A stretch of DNA of 64,000 nucleotides from CAKOSP01 sp044432745 (GTDB lineage Bacteria > Bacillota_I > Bacilli_A > RF39 > UBA660): assembly GCA_044432745.1 (NCBI GenBank), contig JAWXUH010000002.1, positions 1 through 64,000 on the forward strand, read 5' to 3'. Shown here one piece after another: positions 8,676 to 16,039 of this stretch. Position numbers and translations under genes: made by a program. Every line of letters starts with the position of its first letter. Position 1 is the stretch's first letter. The notes under the pieces are model-generated. The model was not told the origin of the DNA and did no database searches. It was given only the letters and a program-made list of their open reading frames with translations.

Positions 8676-9230
8676 ATAGCAAACAAATATTATAATGGTC
8701 ATCCAGCTGTATCTAAGGAACCTGAAAATCAGGTAAACGAAAAGATTAAAGCTAAAGAGATGATGGTAATTGGTCCTAATGGAGAAAAAATGGGAGTGAA
8801 GAATTTAAATGATGCTTTAACTTTAGCGGGTTATGCAAATTTAGATTTAGTACTGATGAGCGGTAAATCAACGCCAGCTGTAGCTAAAATAATAGATTAT
8901 AATAAATTTAAATATGAAAAATCTAAAAAAGCTAAAGAAGCTCAAAAGAAACAAAGAGAAAGTAATAAAGAAACGAAAGAATATAGATTATCTGTAACTA
9001 TAGATATTGGTGACTTTAATACTCGTAAAAAGAATGCTTCAGAATATTTGAAAAAAGGACATAAGATTAAAGCTTATATAAGATTTAAAGGAAGACAAAT
9101 GGCTAAGCCTGGTATAGGAGAAGAAGTTCTTAAAAGATTTGCAGATGAATTATCTGATATATCTGTTGTGGAGCAAGCTGCTAAACTAGAAGGAAGACAA
9201 ATGTTTTTATTGCTTGCACCAAAAAAATAA
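8676..9230 (+). CDS. infC: Translation initiation factor IF-3, probable AUA start
   Basis: IF-3 binds the 30S subunit, prevents early 50S joining and checks the start codon-initiator tRNA pair. The 184 residues carry the N-domain (NEKIKAKEMMVIGPNGEKMG, NLNDALTLA), Lys-rich linker and C-domain (KNASEYLKKGHKIKAYIRFKGR, LEGRQMFLLLAPKK). Start choice: the ribosome site GGAGGTG lies at 8663-8669, and the only in-frame codon at proper spacing (six bases) is ATA 8676. GTG 8667 lies inside that site, CTG 8670 abuts it, and GTG 8661 has no site upstream. infC genes typically use rare AUU-type starts for autoregulation because IF-3 rejects them, so AUA fits. First gene of the infC-rpmI-rplT operon. Confidence 0.95.
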   Translation: MANKYYNGHPAVSKEPENQVNEKIKAKEMMVIGPNGEKMGVKNLNDALTLAGYANLDLVLMSGKSTPAVAKIIDYNKFKYEKSKKAKEAQKKQRESNKETKEYRLSVTIDIGDFNTRKKNASEYLKKGHKIKAYIRFKGRQMAKPGIGEEVLKRFADELSDISVVEQAAKLEGRQMFLLLAPKK

Positions 9231-9251
9231 ATAGAGGAGAGGAATTGTAGT

Positions 9252-9446
9252 ATGGCAAAATGTAAACAAAAAACACATAAAGCATCAAGCAAAGTGTTAA
9301 AAAAGAAAAAAAATGGTACTATTGTTGCTAAAATGAGTGGTGGTAACCACAAAACTGGTAAAGATAGTGGAAAACAAGTTCGTCAAAGAAGAGGAACACA
9401 AGTATTAAGTAAAGGAGAAACTAGTTGTTTAAAAAACATTATCTAG
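9252..9446 (+). CDS. rpmI: 50S ribosomal protein L35
   Basis: 64 residues, highly basic, matching L35 in length and pattern: MAKCKQKTHKASSKVLKKKK at the N-terminus, a central GGNHKTGK region and a C-terminal VLSKGETSCLKNII corresponding to the usual VSKGD-x-x-x-(I/L)K-x-(L/M)(L/I). L35 is a structural protein of the large subunit. Ribosome site GAGGAGAGG before ATG 9252. It lies between infC and rplT, the conserved order, and should be cotranscribed. The Cys residues are unusual for L35 but do not form a clear zinc motif. Confidence 0.93.
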   Translation: MAKCKQKTHKASSKVLKKKKNGTIVAKMSGGNHKTGKDSGKQVRQRRGTQVLSKGETSCLKNII

Positions 9447-9460
9447 TTGGTGAGTAAAAT

Positions 9461-10033
9461 ATGGCAAGAGTTAAAGGTGGATCGGTTTCTAAAACTAGAA
9501 GACGTAAGGTCCTAAAAGAAGCAAAAGGGTATTTTGGTAGTAAACATAGACTATACAAAACTGCTCAAGAGCAAGTATTTCACAGTGGTGAATATGCTTA
9601 TCGTGATAGAAAAGCAAACAAAAGAAATTTCAGAAAATTATGGATTACAAGAATTAATGCTGCATGTCGTTTAAACGGTGTAAGTTATTCTGTATTCATT
9701 AATGGTTTATCTAAAGCAGGTGTTGAAATTAATAGAAAAATGTTAAGTGAACTTGCAATAAGTGATCCTAATGGATTTACTGCATTAGTAAATATGTCTA
9801 AATCAGCTTTAGGACAAGAAGTTACTGCTCCAAAAGCAGCAGCTAAAACTGAAGTTAAAAAAGCAGAAACTAAAAAAGTAGAAGAAAAAGCTCCTGCTAA
9901 AAAAGCAGAAAAAAAAGAAACTACTGATTTAAGTGGTAAAACATTAGCTGAATTAAAAGAGTTAGCAAAAGAAAAAGGTATAACTGGTTATTCTACTTTA
10001 AAAAAAGCAGAATTAATTGAAAAATTATCTTAA
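9461..10033 (+). CDS. rplT: 50S ribosomal protein L20 with C-terminal Rho_N/SAP-like extension
   Basis: L20 is an early 23S rRNA-binding assembly protein and, in many Firmicutes, represses its own operon. Residues 1-~117 are canonical: MARVKGG, RRRKVLKEAKGYFGSKHRLYK, RDRKANKRNFRKLWITRINA, and a C-terminal ISDPNGFTALV. The protein then continues to 190 residues: a Lys/Ala/Glu-rich linker (about 120-152) and a final ~37 residues (DLSGKTLAELKELAKEKGI, then YSTLKKAELIEKLS) resembling Rho N-terminal/SAP-type helix-extended-helix domains that bind nucleic acid. Ordinary L20 ends near residue 118, so the addition is notable. No frameshift separates the parts, and codon use is like its neighbours. 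A terminator follows immediately. Confidence 0.95.
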   Translation: MARVKGGSVSKTRRRKVLKEAKGYFGSKHRLYKTAQEQVFHSGEYAYRDRKANKRNFRKLWITRINAACRLNGVSYSVFINGLSKAGVEINRKMLSELAISDPNGFTALVNMSKSALGQEVTAPKAAAKTEVKKAETKKVEEKAPAKKAEKKETTDLSGKTLAELKELAKEKGITGYSTLKKAELIEKLS

Positions 10034-10042
10034 TAATAAATT

Positions 10043-10068
10043 AAACACTTTATAAAGTGTTTTTTTTT
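10043..10068 (+). terminator. Terminator of infC-rpmI-rplT
   Basis: AAACACTT (10043-10050), loop TATA, AAGTGTTT (10055-10062), then a run of T. Confidence 0.85.
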
Positions 10069-10108
10069 GTTTTTTGTTGTATAATAGGTTAAGTTTTAGG
10101 AGAAATAT

Positions 10109-12298
10109 ATGAAAAAAGAATTATTATGCCCAGCAGGTAGTATGGAGGCATTTTACGCTGCAGTAGATAATGGAGCAGATGCTGTATACATATCGGGTAA
10201 AAGTTTTGGTGCAAGGAGTTTTGCTGCGAATTTTTCAAATGAAGAAATCGTTGAAGTTATCAAACATGCTCACTTACTAGGTGTGAAAATATATGTTACA
10301 GTTAACACAATTATTGACAATGACGATTTTTCATCAGTAATAGATTTTATTCGTTTTTTACATCAAGAAAATGTAGATGCTATCATTCTTCAAGATTTAG
10401 GTTTGGCTTCAGTAATTGCAAAAATTTTTCCTAATTTAGAACTTCATGCTTCTACTCAAATGCATAATTTAGATAAGTATTCTTTTGAATTCTTAAAAAA
10501 TCTAGGTTTTAGTAGAGTAGTAGTTGCTAGGGAACTTAGTGTAGGAGAAATTAACGCTATTGATACAGATTTAGATATTGAAGCATTTATTCATGGGTCT
10601 TTATGTGTTAGTTATTCTGGACAATGTTTATTTTCTTCTATGGCAATGAACAGAAGTGGTAATAAGGGAGCTTGTTCGCAGCTTTGTAGAATGCCATACA
10701 ATCTTGCTATTAATGGAGAAAACATATGTAAAAGTGGTAAATACTTATTAAGTCCTAAAGATTTAGCAACGTTTAAAAACTTTTCAGCAATTATGGAAAG
10801 TAATATTTATTCATTAAAAATAGAAGGTAGAATGAAATCACCTCAATACGTAGCAGTTGTTACTAGAATGTATCGTAAACTTATTGATTCGTATTATGAT
10901 CAAAGTGAAGTTTCTATTGAATCAGAAGTAAATGCTTTAGAGTATCTATTTAATCGTGGTTTAACAGGTGGTAATATACTTGATGATACTGATATAATAA
11001 ATACTAAGCGTGGTAATCATAAAGGTGTATATATTGGAGATGTTATATCTTGTGATGAGAAAATAATAACTATTAAATTAAATAAACCACTTAAATTAAA
11101 AGATGGTATTAAATTTGAAAATACAGACAAAGGTTTAACTTTATATAATTTATATATTAACTCTGAGCAGGTTAAGTTTGCAGAAGAAGGAGATATAGTT
11201 ACTATACCTAATAATATATCTTTAAATGAATGTGATAAGGTACTTAAAACGTTTGATGATGCTCTTAATACAGATCTTTTAGTATTTCCAAAAAGAAAAG
11301 TACCAGTTACTATTTTTGTAAAAGCTAAAGTAGGTCTACCTTTAGAAGTTTCTATGAACGATGGAATAAATAGTGTTTCAATAAATAGTAATGAAGTTGA
11401 AGTTGCATCTAAGAAAGTAGTAACAGAGGAAGATATATCTTCTAAACTTTTAAAACTAGGTACTTCTATATATACGTGCTCAGATGTATCATACGAAATT
11501 GATGATTCTATATTTATACCTATTAGTCAACTTAACGAAATAAGACGTAATTTAGTTTTAATGTTAGATGAAAAGAGATTATCAAGAAAAAATAATTTTA
11601 TTGAGCAAGAATTTTCTAATATTTATAAAGATAAATCAAGTAGTGGACTAAGTGTTTATGTTAATAATTCTAGGCATTTTGAAATATTAAAAAATTATGA
11701 CATTACAAATTTTTATACAAACAGCGAAGAACTTATTAACAAATACCCTGATTCTAAGTTTATATTTGAACCACTTTTAAATTCGAAAGATGTTTCTTAT
11801 GATCAACTACTTATTAACAGTACATCAGATTTAATGAAGTATTCAGATAGAAATTTAATTTTAAATTACACTTTTAATATTTCTAATGACGAAACTATAA
11901 AGTATTTATCTAAAGTTGGTAAAATTACACTTAGTGCCGAGCTTGATATTCATTCTATCAAGAAGTTATCTAGGGATTTAGTTTCTAATGTTGAATTATT
12001 AATTTATGGTAAAGTAAGGGTTATGACTATGAAACACTGTGTTTTGTTTGCTACTAAAAAGTGTCAAGAATGTAACTATAATGGAAAATATAAACAACTT
12101 TTAGATTCATTTGATAGAGAATATTTACTTCATTGTAAAAATGGAATTAATTACATTTATAATCATAAACCAATACTTAAAATTAGAGATTTAGAAATCT
12201 ATAAAAGGTTAGGAATTAAAAATTTTAGAATTGATTTTTTAGACGAAAGTGATTACGAAGTACGTAAAATAATGAACGAATATTTTAGCGATAAATAG
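10109..12298 (+). CDS. Peptidase U32 family protein (RlhA/TrhP-type RNA hydroxylation)
   Basis: 729 residues, cytoplasmic. The N-terminal half is a classic U32 domain: ELLCPAGSMEAFYAAVDNGA, GKSFGARSFA, LHASTQMH, VVVARELS, FIHGSLCVSYSGQCL, the Cys pair in GACSQLCR, and SLKIEGRMKSPQYVA. Several U32 proteins are now known to be iron-sulfur, prephenate-dependent RNA hydroxylases (RlhA on 23S rRNA; TrhP on tRNA wobble uridine); the Cys cluster supports that over proteolysis. A second half with additional Cys (CVLFATKKCQECNY) matches long RlhA-like members more than the ~300-420-residue TrhP proteins. Which RNA is the substrate cannot be told here. Ribosome site TAGGAG before ATG 10109; it follows the rplT terminator. 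Confidence 0.88.
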   Translation: MKKELLCPAGSMEAFYAAVDNGADAVYISGKSFGARSFAANFSNEEIVEVIKHAHLLGVKIYVTVNTIIDNDDFSSVIDFIRFLHQENVDAIILQDLGLASVIAKIFPNLELHASTQMHNLDKYSFEFLKNLGFSRVVVARELSVGEINAIDTDLDIEAFIHGSLCVSYSGQCLFSSMAMNRSGNKGACSQLCRMPYNLAINGENICKSGKYLLSPKDLATFKNFSAIMESNIYSLKIEGRMKSPQYVAVVTRMYRKLIDSYYDQSEVSIESEVNALEYLFNRGLTGGNILDDTDIINTKRGNHKGVYIGDVISCDEKIITIKLNKPLKLKDGIKFENTDKGLTLYNLYINSEQVKFAEEGDIVTIPNNISLNECDKVLKTFDDALNTDLLVFPKRKVPVTIFVKAKVGLPLEVSMNDGINSVSINSNEVEVASKKVVTEEDISSKLLKLGTSIYTCSDVSYEIDDSIFIPISQLNEIRRNLVLMLDEKRLSRKNNFIEQEFSNIYKDKSSSGLSVYVNNSRHFEILKNYDITNFYTNSEELINKYPDSKFIFEPLLNSKDVSYDQLLINSTSDLMKYSDRNLILNYTFNISNDETIKYLSKVGKITLSAELDIHSIKKLSRDLVSNVELLIYGKVRVMTMKHCVLFATKKCQECNYNGKYKQLLDSFDREYLLHCKNGINYIYNHKPILKIRDLEIYKRLGIKNFRIDFLDESDYEVRKIMNEYFSDK

Positions 12299-12348
12299 TA
12301 TTTATTTCATACTCAAAATCGTAATATATCATACTAATACTATTTTTT
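12293..12348 (+). terminator. Possible long-loop terminator after the U32 gene
   Basis: AAATAGTAT (12293-12301) pairs with ATACTATTT (12337-12345), followed by T residues. The 35-base loop makes this weak. Confidence 0.35.
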
Positions 12349-12413
12349 ATTAATTGTAACTTCACAGTTACTTTTTTTATTGTCTTATTTTGTGACAAGA
12401 ATGTAAAGTTTAT

Positions 12414-12442
12414 TTGACTAAATTTGATATATATGTTATATT
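12414..12442 (+). promoter_or_regulatory. Promoter of the 12476-15160 cluster
   Basis: TTGACT (12414-12419), 17 bases, TATATT (12437-12442) preceded by TGT (extended -10). Confidence 0.6.
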
Positions 12443-12475
12443 ATATACTATATGAAATGAAATGAGGGATTTGGC

Positions 12476-12712
12476 ATGTGTATTGAAAGTGGAGATGTTA
12501 TAGAATTTAATGCAAGTATCTATATGATTATGGATTGCGGATTTTTTGAAGGTAAAAGTTATGCTTTTTTGAATAAACTTGACGAAGAAAAAGAAGCTAC
12601 GTTAGAAAATATTGTTGTTGAATTAATAGACAATAATATTGTAGAAGTTAGTGATGAAGTGTTAAATGTTGTGGTTCCTAGATTTGTAAATAGATTAATG
12701 GAAACTGTTTAA
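12476..12712 (+). CDS. Small beta-rich protein of unknown function
   Basis: 78 residues starting at ATG 12476 after GAGGG. The pattern GDVIEFNASIYMIMDCGFF-GKSYAFLNKLDEEKEATLE alternates like small beta-barrel proteins and resembles the 73-residue protein at 14939 (both have an aromatic strand, a K-x-Y turn and a following acidic strand) and more loosely the DUF1292 protein at 15270. No signal or membrane segment. First gene of a transcript that continues 22 bases later into the large membrane protein. No function is assigned. Confidence 0.7.
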   Translation: MCIESGDVIEFNASIYMIMDCGFFEGKSYAFLNKLDEEKEATLENIVVELIDNNIVEVSDEVLNVVVPRFVNRLMETV

Positions 12713-12734
12713 GGGAAATAAAAAGGAGGTTATT

Positions 12735-14939
12735 ATGAATTATAATAATATAGAAAGTATAAGGGAAAAAAATGCTGAAATTGTATCTAAGTTAGAAACA
12801 GTATTAGCTAATGAAGATGGTAAATTATCTCGTAGTAATAGAACTAAGATTGATAAATATGCAGAATATTTTGAAAAGAATGTTAAAAAAATGCAAGATA
12901 ATTATAAAAAATTAGCTTCAGGAGATTCATCTAAAGAAGTTATTGATAGTATTGAAAGTGGATATTCTACGTTAAAAAAACCAATTGAATTTTTAGATAG
13001 ATTTACAGTAGATGTTACAGAACCTAGAAAAGATGTAATTGATAAATTTTTAGTAGCTGTAGAAGGTCATTTAAGAATAGATGAAATTGAGGAAACAATT
13101 AATAAATTTGATACATTTGAAGAATTACAAGAATTTATTAACTCTGAATCATTTTTACCTTGTTCTGCCGATGATATAATGAGCATATTTACTAATGAAA
13201 TATCAGAATTTAAAGATACTTTTAAAAAAGAGCGTAATACTATAGATAAACTTAACAATATTTCTGAAAGATTAGAATTAATGTATAATGGGAAAAACTT
13301 TGCTCCAAAAGAAAAAGAAGAAATTCAAAAAATTGATGTTAAGTATCCTACTTCAGATGATCCATACATAATTCTTGGAATAAATAGATTATCTAACGAA
13401 GAAGAAATTAGAGCTGCATATAATGATTTAATAACTTACTATGCTGAAGTACTTTCTCATCCAGAGAAGTATAATAATTCAAATTATGTATCTAATATTG
13501 TAAAAGATAAAATTAGACCTGCTTATAAAAAAGCAATGGATAATTTAACAAACGAAAAAACATCTACAGAAAATGTAGCAGCTTCAGAAAAAGTAGAAGT
13601 AACAGAAAAAACTGAGTTACAAGAATTTAAGCCAGATACTTTATCAGACAGTGTTTTATTAGAAGACGAAGAAACTGAATTAATTGTATATGATGAAAAA
13701 GCAGCTATTATGTCTGAAGAAATTAATGATGCAGGAAAAGAATTAATACCTTTTACAGGTAGTGAAATGATTTTACCAACGCCAAGTGAAGAAAAAGAAT
13801 TAATACCTTTTACGGGTAGTGAAATGATTTTGCCAACACCAATTGAAGAAAAAGAATTGATACCTTTTACAGGTGAAGAAATGATCGTATCAACACCAAA
13901 TGAAGCAATAATTATTCCTGATTTAACTGAAGAATTACCAGCTCTTGAAGCTATGGAAGAAGAATACGAAGAATTAGAAGAAATTGAAGATTACAATTTT
14001 AAAAATCTTGGTAAAGATTTGAAAAAATGGAAAAAAGTTATGTTATTTACAGGTGGAGCTTTTATAGCAGGAGCTGCAAATATATCAACATCTAATGCTT
14101 CTAAACCAATCGTTGAATTAATAGCTTATGCTGGACTTGGTAGTGGAGTTTTAGGTAAATTAATTAAAAAAGCAAAAAATAACAAAGTTCAAGAAGTAGA
14201 TGAAGCAACAGAAGAACAAATCCAACAAGCTAAGAAAGTAAGTGATAAAGTAAAAGATTACTTAGGTAGTGAAGAATTCTTAGACGATGTGTTAGTATTC
14301 TCATCAGGAATGTTGTTAGGTTCTAAAATAACATCACTTTCATCAGCTATTTTAGATGCTGGATCTATTAATCCGGACGTTAATGTACCTGTTGATACAA
14401 TGACTCCTGAAGCACCATTTGTTGAAAACGTATCACCAGAAATGCCAGGAAATGGAAATGTTTTACCAGATACAAACGTTGTTCCAGATATGCCAGAAAT
14501 TTCTGATGTACCAGAATACAGTGTAACACCAGATGTACCAGAATACAACGTGACGCCTGATGTAGGAGCAGATGTACCATTATTTGAAAATATTGTCCCA
14601 GAAGTAGAAGCTGTTGATTATAGTGATATTGTAGTAGGTGATTCTACTATGAATTCTGAAATAGTTAATGGATATACAAATTCTGTAGATGCTATAAACG
14701 GAGCTGATTCTTTACAATTAAATAGCGACATTATAAATGATGGAAATTCTATTTATGATAGATTTGTAATAGTTGATGATGCGGGAGCTATTGTTGAAAC
14801 AATAAATACTGATGGAGTATCTGTTCAAGATTTAGTTGATAAAGGATACAATCCTGATAATATTGCAGTAGATATCAGAAATGTTGAAGGAGATCCAAGA
14901 GCTTGGGTTTCACTAGATGAAATAGGGAAGGTAAGATAA
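12735..14939 (+). CDS. Divergent J-domain-like membrane protein with internal repeats
   Basis: 734 residues, strong AAAAGGAGG ribosome site. Residues 1-~200 are helical and charged. Around 207-270 is a J-domain-like stretch (DPYIILGI, EEEIRAAYNDLITYY) in which the essential HPD is absent at its usual place; an HPEKYN occurs a few residues later, so ordinary Hsp70 stimulation is doubtful. Residues 335-391 are three 19-residue repeats KELIPFTG(S/E)EMI. Two hydrophobic segments follow (about 436-478 and 515-545), separated by a charged linker, then a Pro/Val/Glu-rich region (about 550-625) and an acidic C-terminus. Possibly an integral membrane scaffold. It is not a sortase substrate: the LIPFTG repeats are internal. 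Family unknown; it overlaps the next start by one base. Confidence 0.75.
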   Translation: MNYNNIESIREKNAEIVSKLETVLANEDGKLSRSNRTKIDKYAEYFEKNVKKMQDNYKKLASGDSSKEVIDSIESGYSTLKKPIEFLDRFTVDVTEPRKDVIDKFLVAVEGHLRIDEIEETINKFDTFEELQEFINSESFLPCSADDIMSIFTNEISEFKDTFKKERNTIDKLNNISERLELMYNGKNFAPKEKEEIQKIDVKYPTSDDPYIILGINRLSNEEEIRAAYNDLITYYAEVLSHPEKYNNSNYVSNIVKDKIRPAYKKAMDNLTNEKTSTENVAASEKVEVTEKTELQEFKPDTLSDSVLLEDEETELIVYDEKAAIMSEEINDAGKELIPFTGSEMILPTPSEEKELIPFTGSEMILPTPIEEKELIPFTGEEMIVSTPNEAIIIPDLTEELPALEAMEEEYEELEEIEDYNFKNLGKDLKKWKKVMLFTGGAFIAGAANISTSNASKPIVELIAYAGLGSGVLGKLIKKAKNNKVQEVDEATEEQIQQAKKVSDKVKDYLGSEEFLDDVLVFSSGMLLGSKITSLSSAILDAGSINPDVNVPVDTMTPEAPFVENVSPEMPGNGNVLPDTNVVPDMPEISDVPEYSVTPDVPEYNVTPDVGADVPLFENIVPEVEAVDYSDIVVGDSTMNSEIVNGYTNSVDAINGADSLQLNSDIINDGNSIYDRFVIVDDAGAIVETINTDGVSVQDLVDKGYNPDNIAVDIRNVEGDPRAWVSLDEIGKVR
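13737..13907 (+). repeat. Three tandem 57-bp units inside the J-like protein gene
   Basis: Units start at 13737, 13794 and 13851 and encode a 19-residue repeat beginning KELIPFTG. Units one and two differ at few bases; unit three is more diverged. In-frame duplication inside a coding region. Confidence 0.9.
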
Positions 14940-15160
14940 TGAAAGATAAAATTTATACACTTTATAGTGGTATTAAAATTTATATATTAAATGAAACTGA
15001 TCTTAATTCAAAACATTATGTTATGTGTGCTATTGTAGATAGCGTAACAGATCAGGTTACTGAACAAATATGTATTTTAGAATACAATTCTGTTGATAAC
15101 GATTTTTTAGCAGTAGAGGATAGAGCTTTATTAATAGAAATTTCTAAGAATTTTATGTAA
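14939..15160 (+). CDS. Small beta-rich protein of unknown function
   Basis: 73 residues. Start ATG overlaps the stop of the preceding gene (TAATG), with AGGTAAG as ribosome site, so translation is probably coupled. The sequence (YTLYSGIKIYIL, KHYVMCAIVDSV, EQICILEYN) suggests small beta strands like those of the 12476 protein. The two therefore flank the J-like membrane protein in one transcript, suggesting a joint role (inference). A terminator follows. Confidence 0.7.
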   Translation: MKDKIYTLYSGIKIYILNETDLNSKHYVMCAIVDSVTDQVTEQICILEYNSVDNDFLAVEDRALLIEISKNFM

Positions 15161-15167
15161 GGGGAAG

Positions 15168-15190
15168 AAGAAAAATAATTTTTCTTTTTT
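15168..15190 (+). terminator. Terminator of the 12476-15160 cluster
   Basis: Eight-pair stem AAGAAAAA/TTTTTCTT with a three-base loop and T-run. Confidence 0.6.
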
Positions 15191-15204
15191 TCATACAAAT
15201 TTAT

Positions 15205-15233
15205 TTGATTTTATAAAAAAATTATGGTATTAT
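15205..15233 (+). promoter_or_regulatory. Promoter for the DUF1292 gene
   Basis: TTGATT (15205-15210), 17 bases, TATTAT (15228-15233) preceded by TGG (extended -10); the same TATGGTATTAT element as at pyk. Confidence 0.6.
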
Positions 15234-15269
15234 TAAAATATATAAGGATAGAAAGAAAAGGTAATTAAA

Positions 15270-15530
15270 ATGGAAGAAAAAGAAATAATAACTATAATCG
15301 ACGAAAATGGTACTACAAAAGAAGTTGAAGTAATTCATTATTTTACTCTTGATAGTAACGGGCTTGATTATATAGTATATACTGACAATGTTGCAGATGA
15401 GTCAGGGAATGTATTAGTTTATACATCTCAAGTTATTGAACATGGTGAGAGAGTTGAGCTTGCAGGAATTGAATCAGACGAAGTATTACAACAAATAACT
15501 GCAATTTTAACTAAATTAATTGAAAGTTAG
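15270..15530 (+). CDS. DUF1292 (YrzB-like) protein
   Basis: 86 residues, acidic. It fits the DUF1292 pattern: EIITIIDENG at the N-terminus, a central strand L-D-Y-I-V-Y, and the near-terminal acidic element ESDEVLQQITAILTKL. DUF1292 proteins are small cytoplasmic proteins widespread in Firmicutes, function unknown. Ribosome site AAAGGTAA before ATG 15270. It is followed after 11 bases by the 142-residue gene, so the two likely share a transcript. Confidence 0.85.
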   Translation: MEEKEIITIIDENGTTKEVEVIHYFTLDSNGLDYIVYTDNVADESGNVLVYTSQVIEHGERVELAGIESDEVLQQITAILTKLIES

Positions 15531-15541
15531 GAGAATGTATT

Positions 15542-15970
15542 ATGCAAGGAAATAATAACTATGGATATGCTCTTTGTCCTCTAGATGTTTCAAGCGTTAT
15601 TTTATCTTCTAATCAAAGAAAAAGAATTCATCGTATAAAATATTGCGATAAATTAAAAATGGTTGGAATTTGGAAGAGCGGACTTGTAGAAAAACAAACA
15701 TTTAGTCAACCTAGTAGTATGTCAAATATATCAAATTTTGATAATGAATTTAATAGAGAAATTGACACAAGAATGGAAGTTCAATCTGCCGTTTCTATGC
15801 CTATAACTGAGGAACCTGTTTTAAGTCCTGTGGATAATTTAAAAGGTAAAATCATATTTAAAACTGAAAAAGATTTAAGACCATTTGCAATGTCAGGAGC
15901 TGCTTTAGCTATGCTTGTTGAAGGCGCAAAAAAAAAAAATCCTAAAATAGAAGTAGGTCGTAGTAGATAA
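15542..15970 (+). CDS. Protein of unknown function
   Basis: 142 residues; ribosome site TAGGAG before ATG 15542. No signal peptide or membrane helix is obvious. A basic N-terminal part (SNQRKRIHRIKYCDKLKMVG) is followed by a Ser/Asn-rich, probably disordered middle and a conserved-looking C-terminus (GKIIFKTEKDLRPFAMSGA). Twelve consecutive A residues near the 3' end could allow slippage, altering only the last few residues. Same operon as the DUF1292 gene; a terminator follows. Confidence 0.65.
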   Translation: MQGNNNYGYALCPLDVSSVILSSNQRKRIHRIKYCDKLKMVGIWKSGLVEKQTFSQPSSMSNISNFDNEFNREIDTRMEVQSAVSMPITEEPVLSPVDNLKGKIIFKTEKDLRPFAMSGAALAMLVEGAKKKNPKIEVGRSR

Positions 15971-15977
15971 TTTTTGT

Positions 15978-16003
15978 AAAAAAAGTATTTGCTTTTTTTT
16001 TTC
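15978..16003 (+). terminator. Terminator after the 15542 gene
   Basis: AAAAAAAG with CTTTTTTT, six-base loop, long T-tract. Confidence 0.55.
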
Positions 16004-16012
16004 CTTTAAATA

Positions 16013-16021
16013 TGGTAAAAT
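16013..16021 (+). promoter_or_regulatory. Extended -10 for dusB
   Basis: TGGTAAAAT at 16013-16021; no good -35 at normal spacing. The same extended element precedes several other genes here. Confidence 0.4.
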
Positions 16022-16039
16022 AGTGTAACGAGGAAGTTT

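Noticed and set aside
13737..13907. Tandem 57-bp units as a CRISPR or regulatory repeat array
   Set aside because: They are in frame, code for a clear 19-residue peptide repeat, have no spacers, and number only three.
13737..13907. LIPFTG repeats as sortase (LPxTG) anchors
   Set aside because: They are internal, repeated, and not followed by a C-terminal hydrophobic helix and basic tail.
14258..14580. Minus-strand open frames opposite the J-like protein gene
   Set aside because: Compositional shadows of the Pro/Val repeats; no ribosome site and biased residue content. Similar antisense frames at 2139, 6926, 9074, 25523, 32399, 42639 and elsewhere were rejected for the same reason.
15930..15941. 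Run of twelve A in the 15542 gene as a programmed slippage site
   Set aside because: It lies near the 3' end and slippage would change only a few residues; no conserved alternative frame follows.
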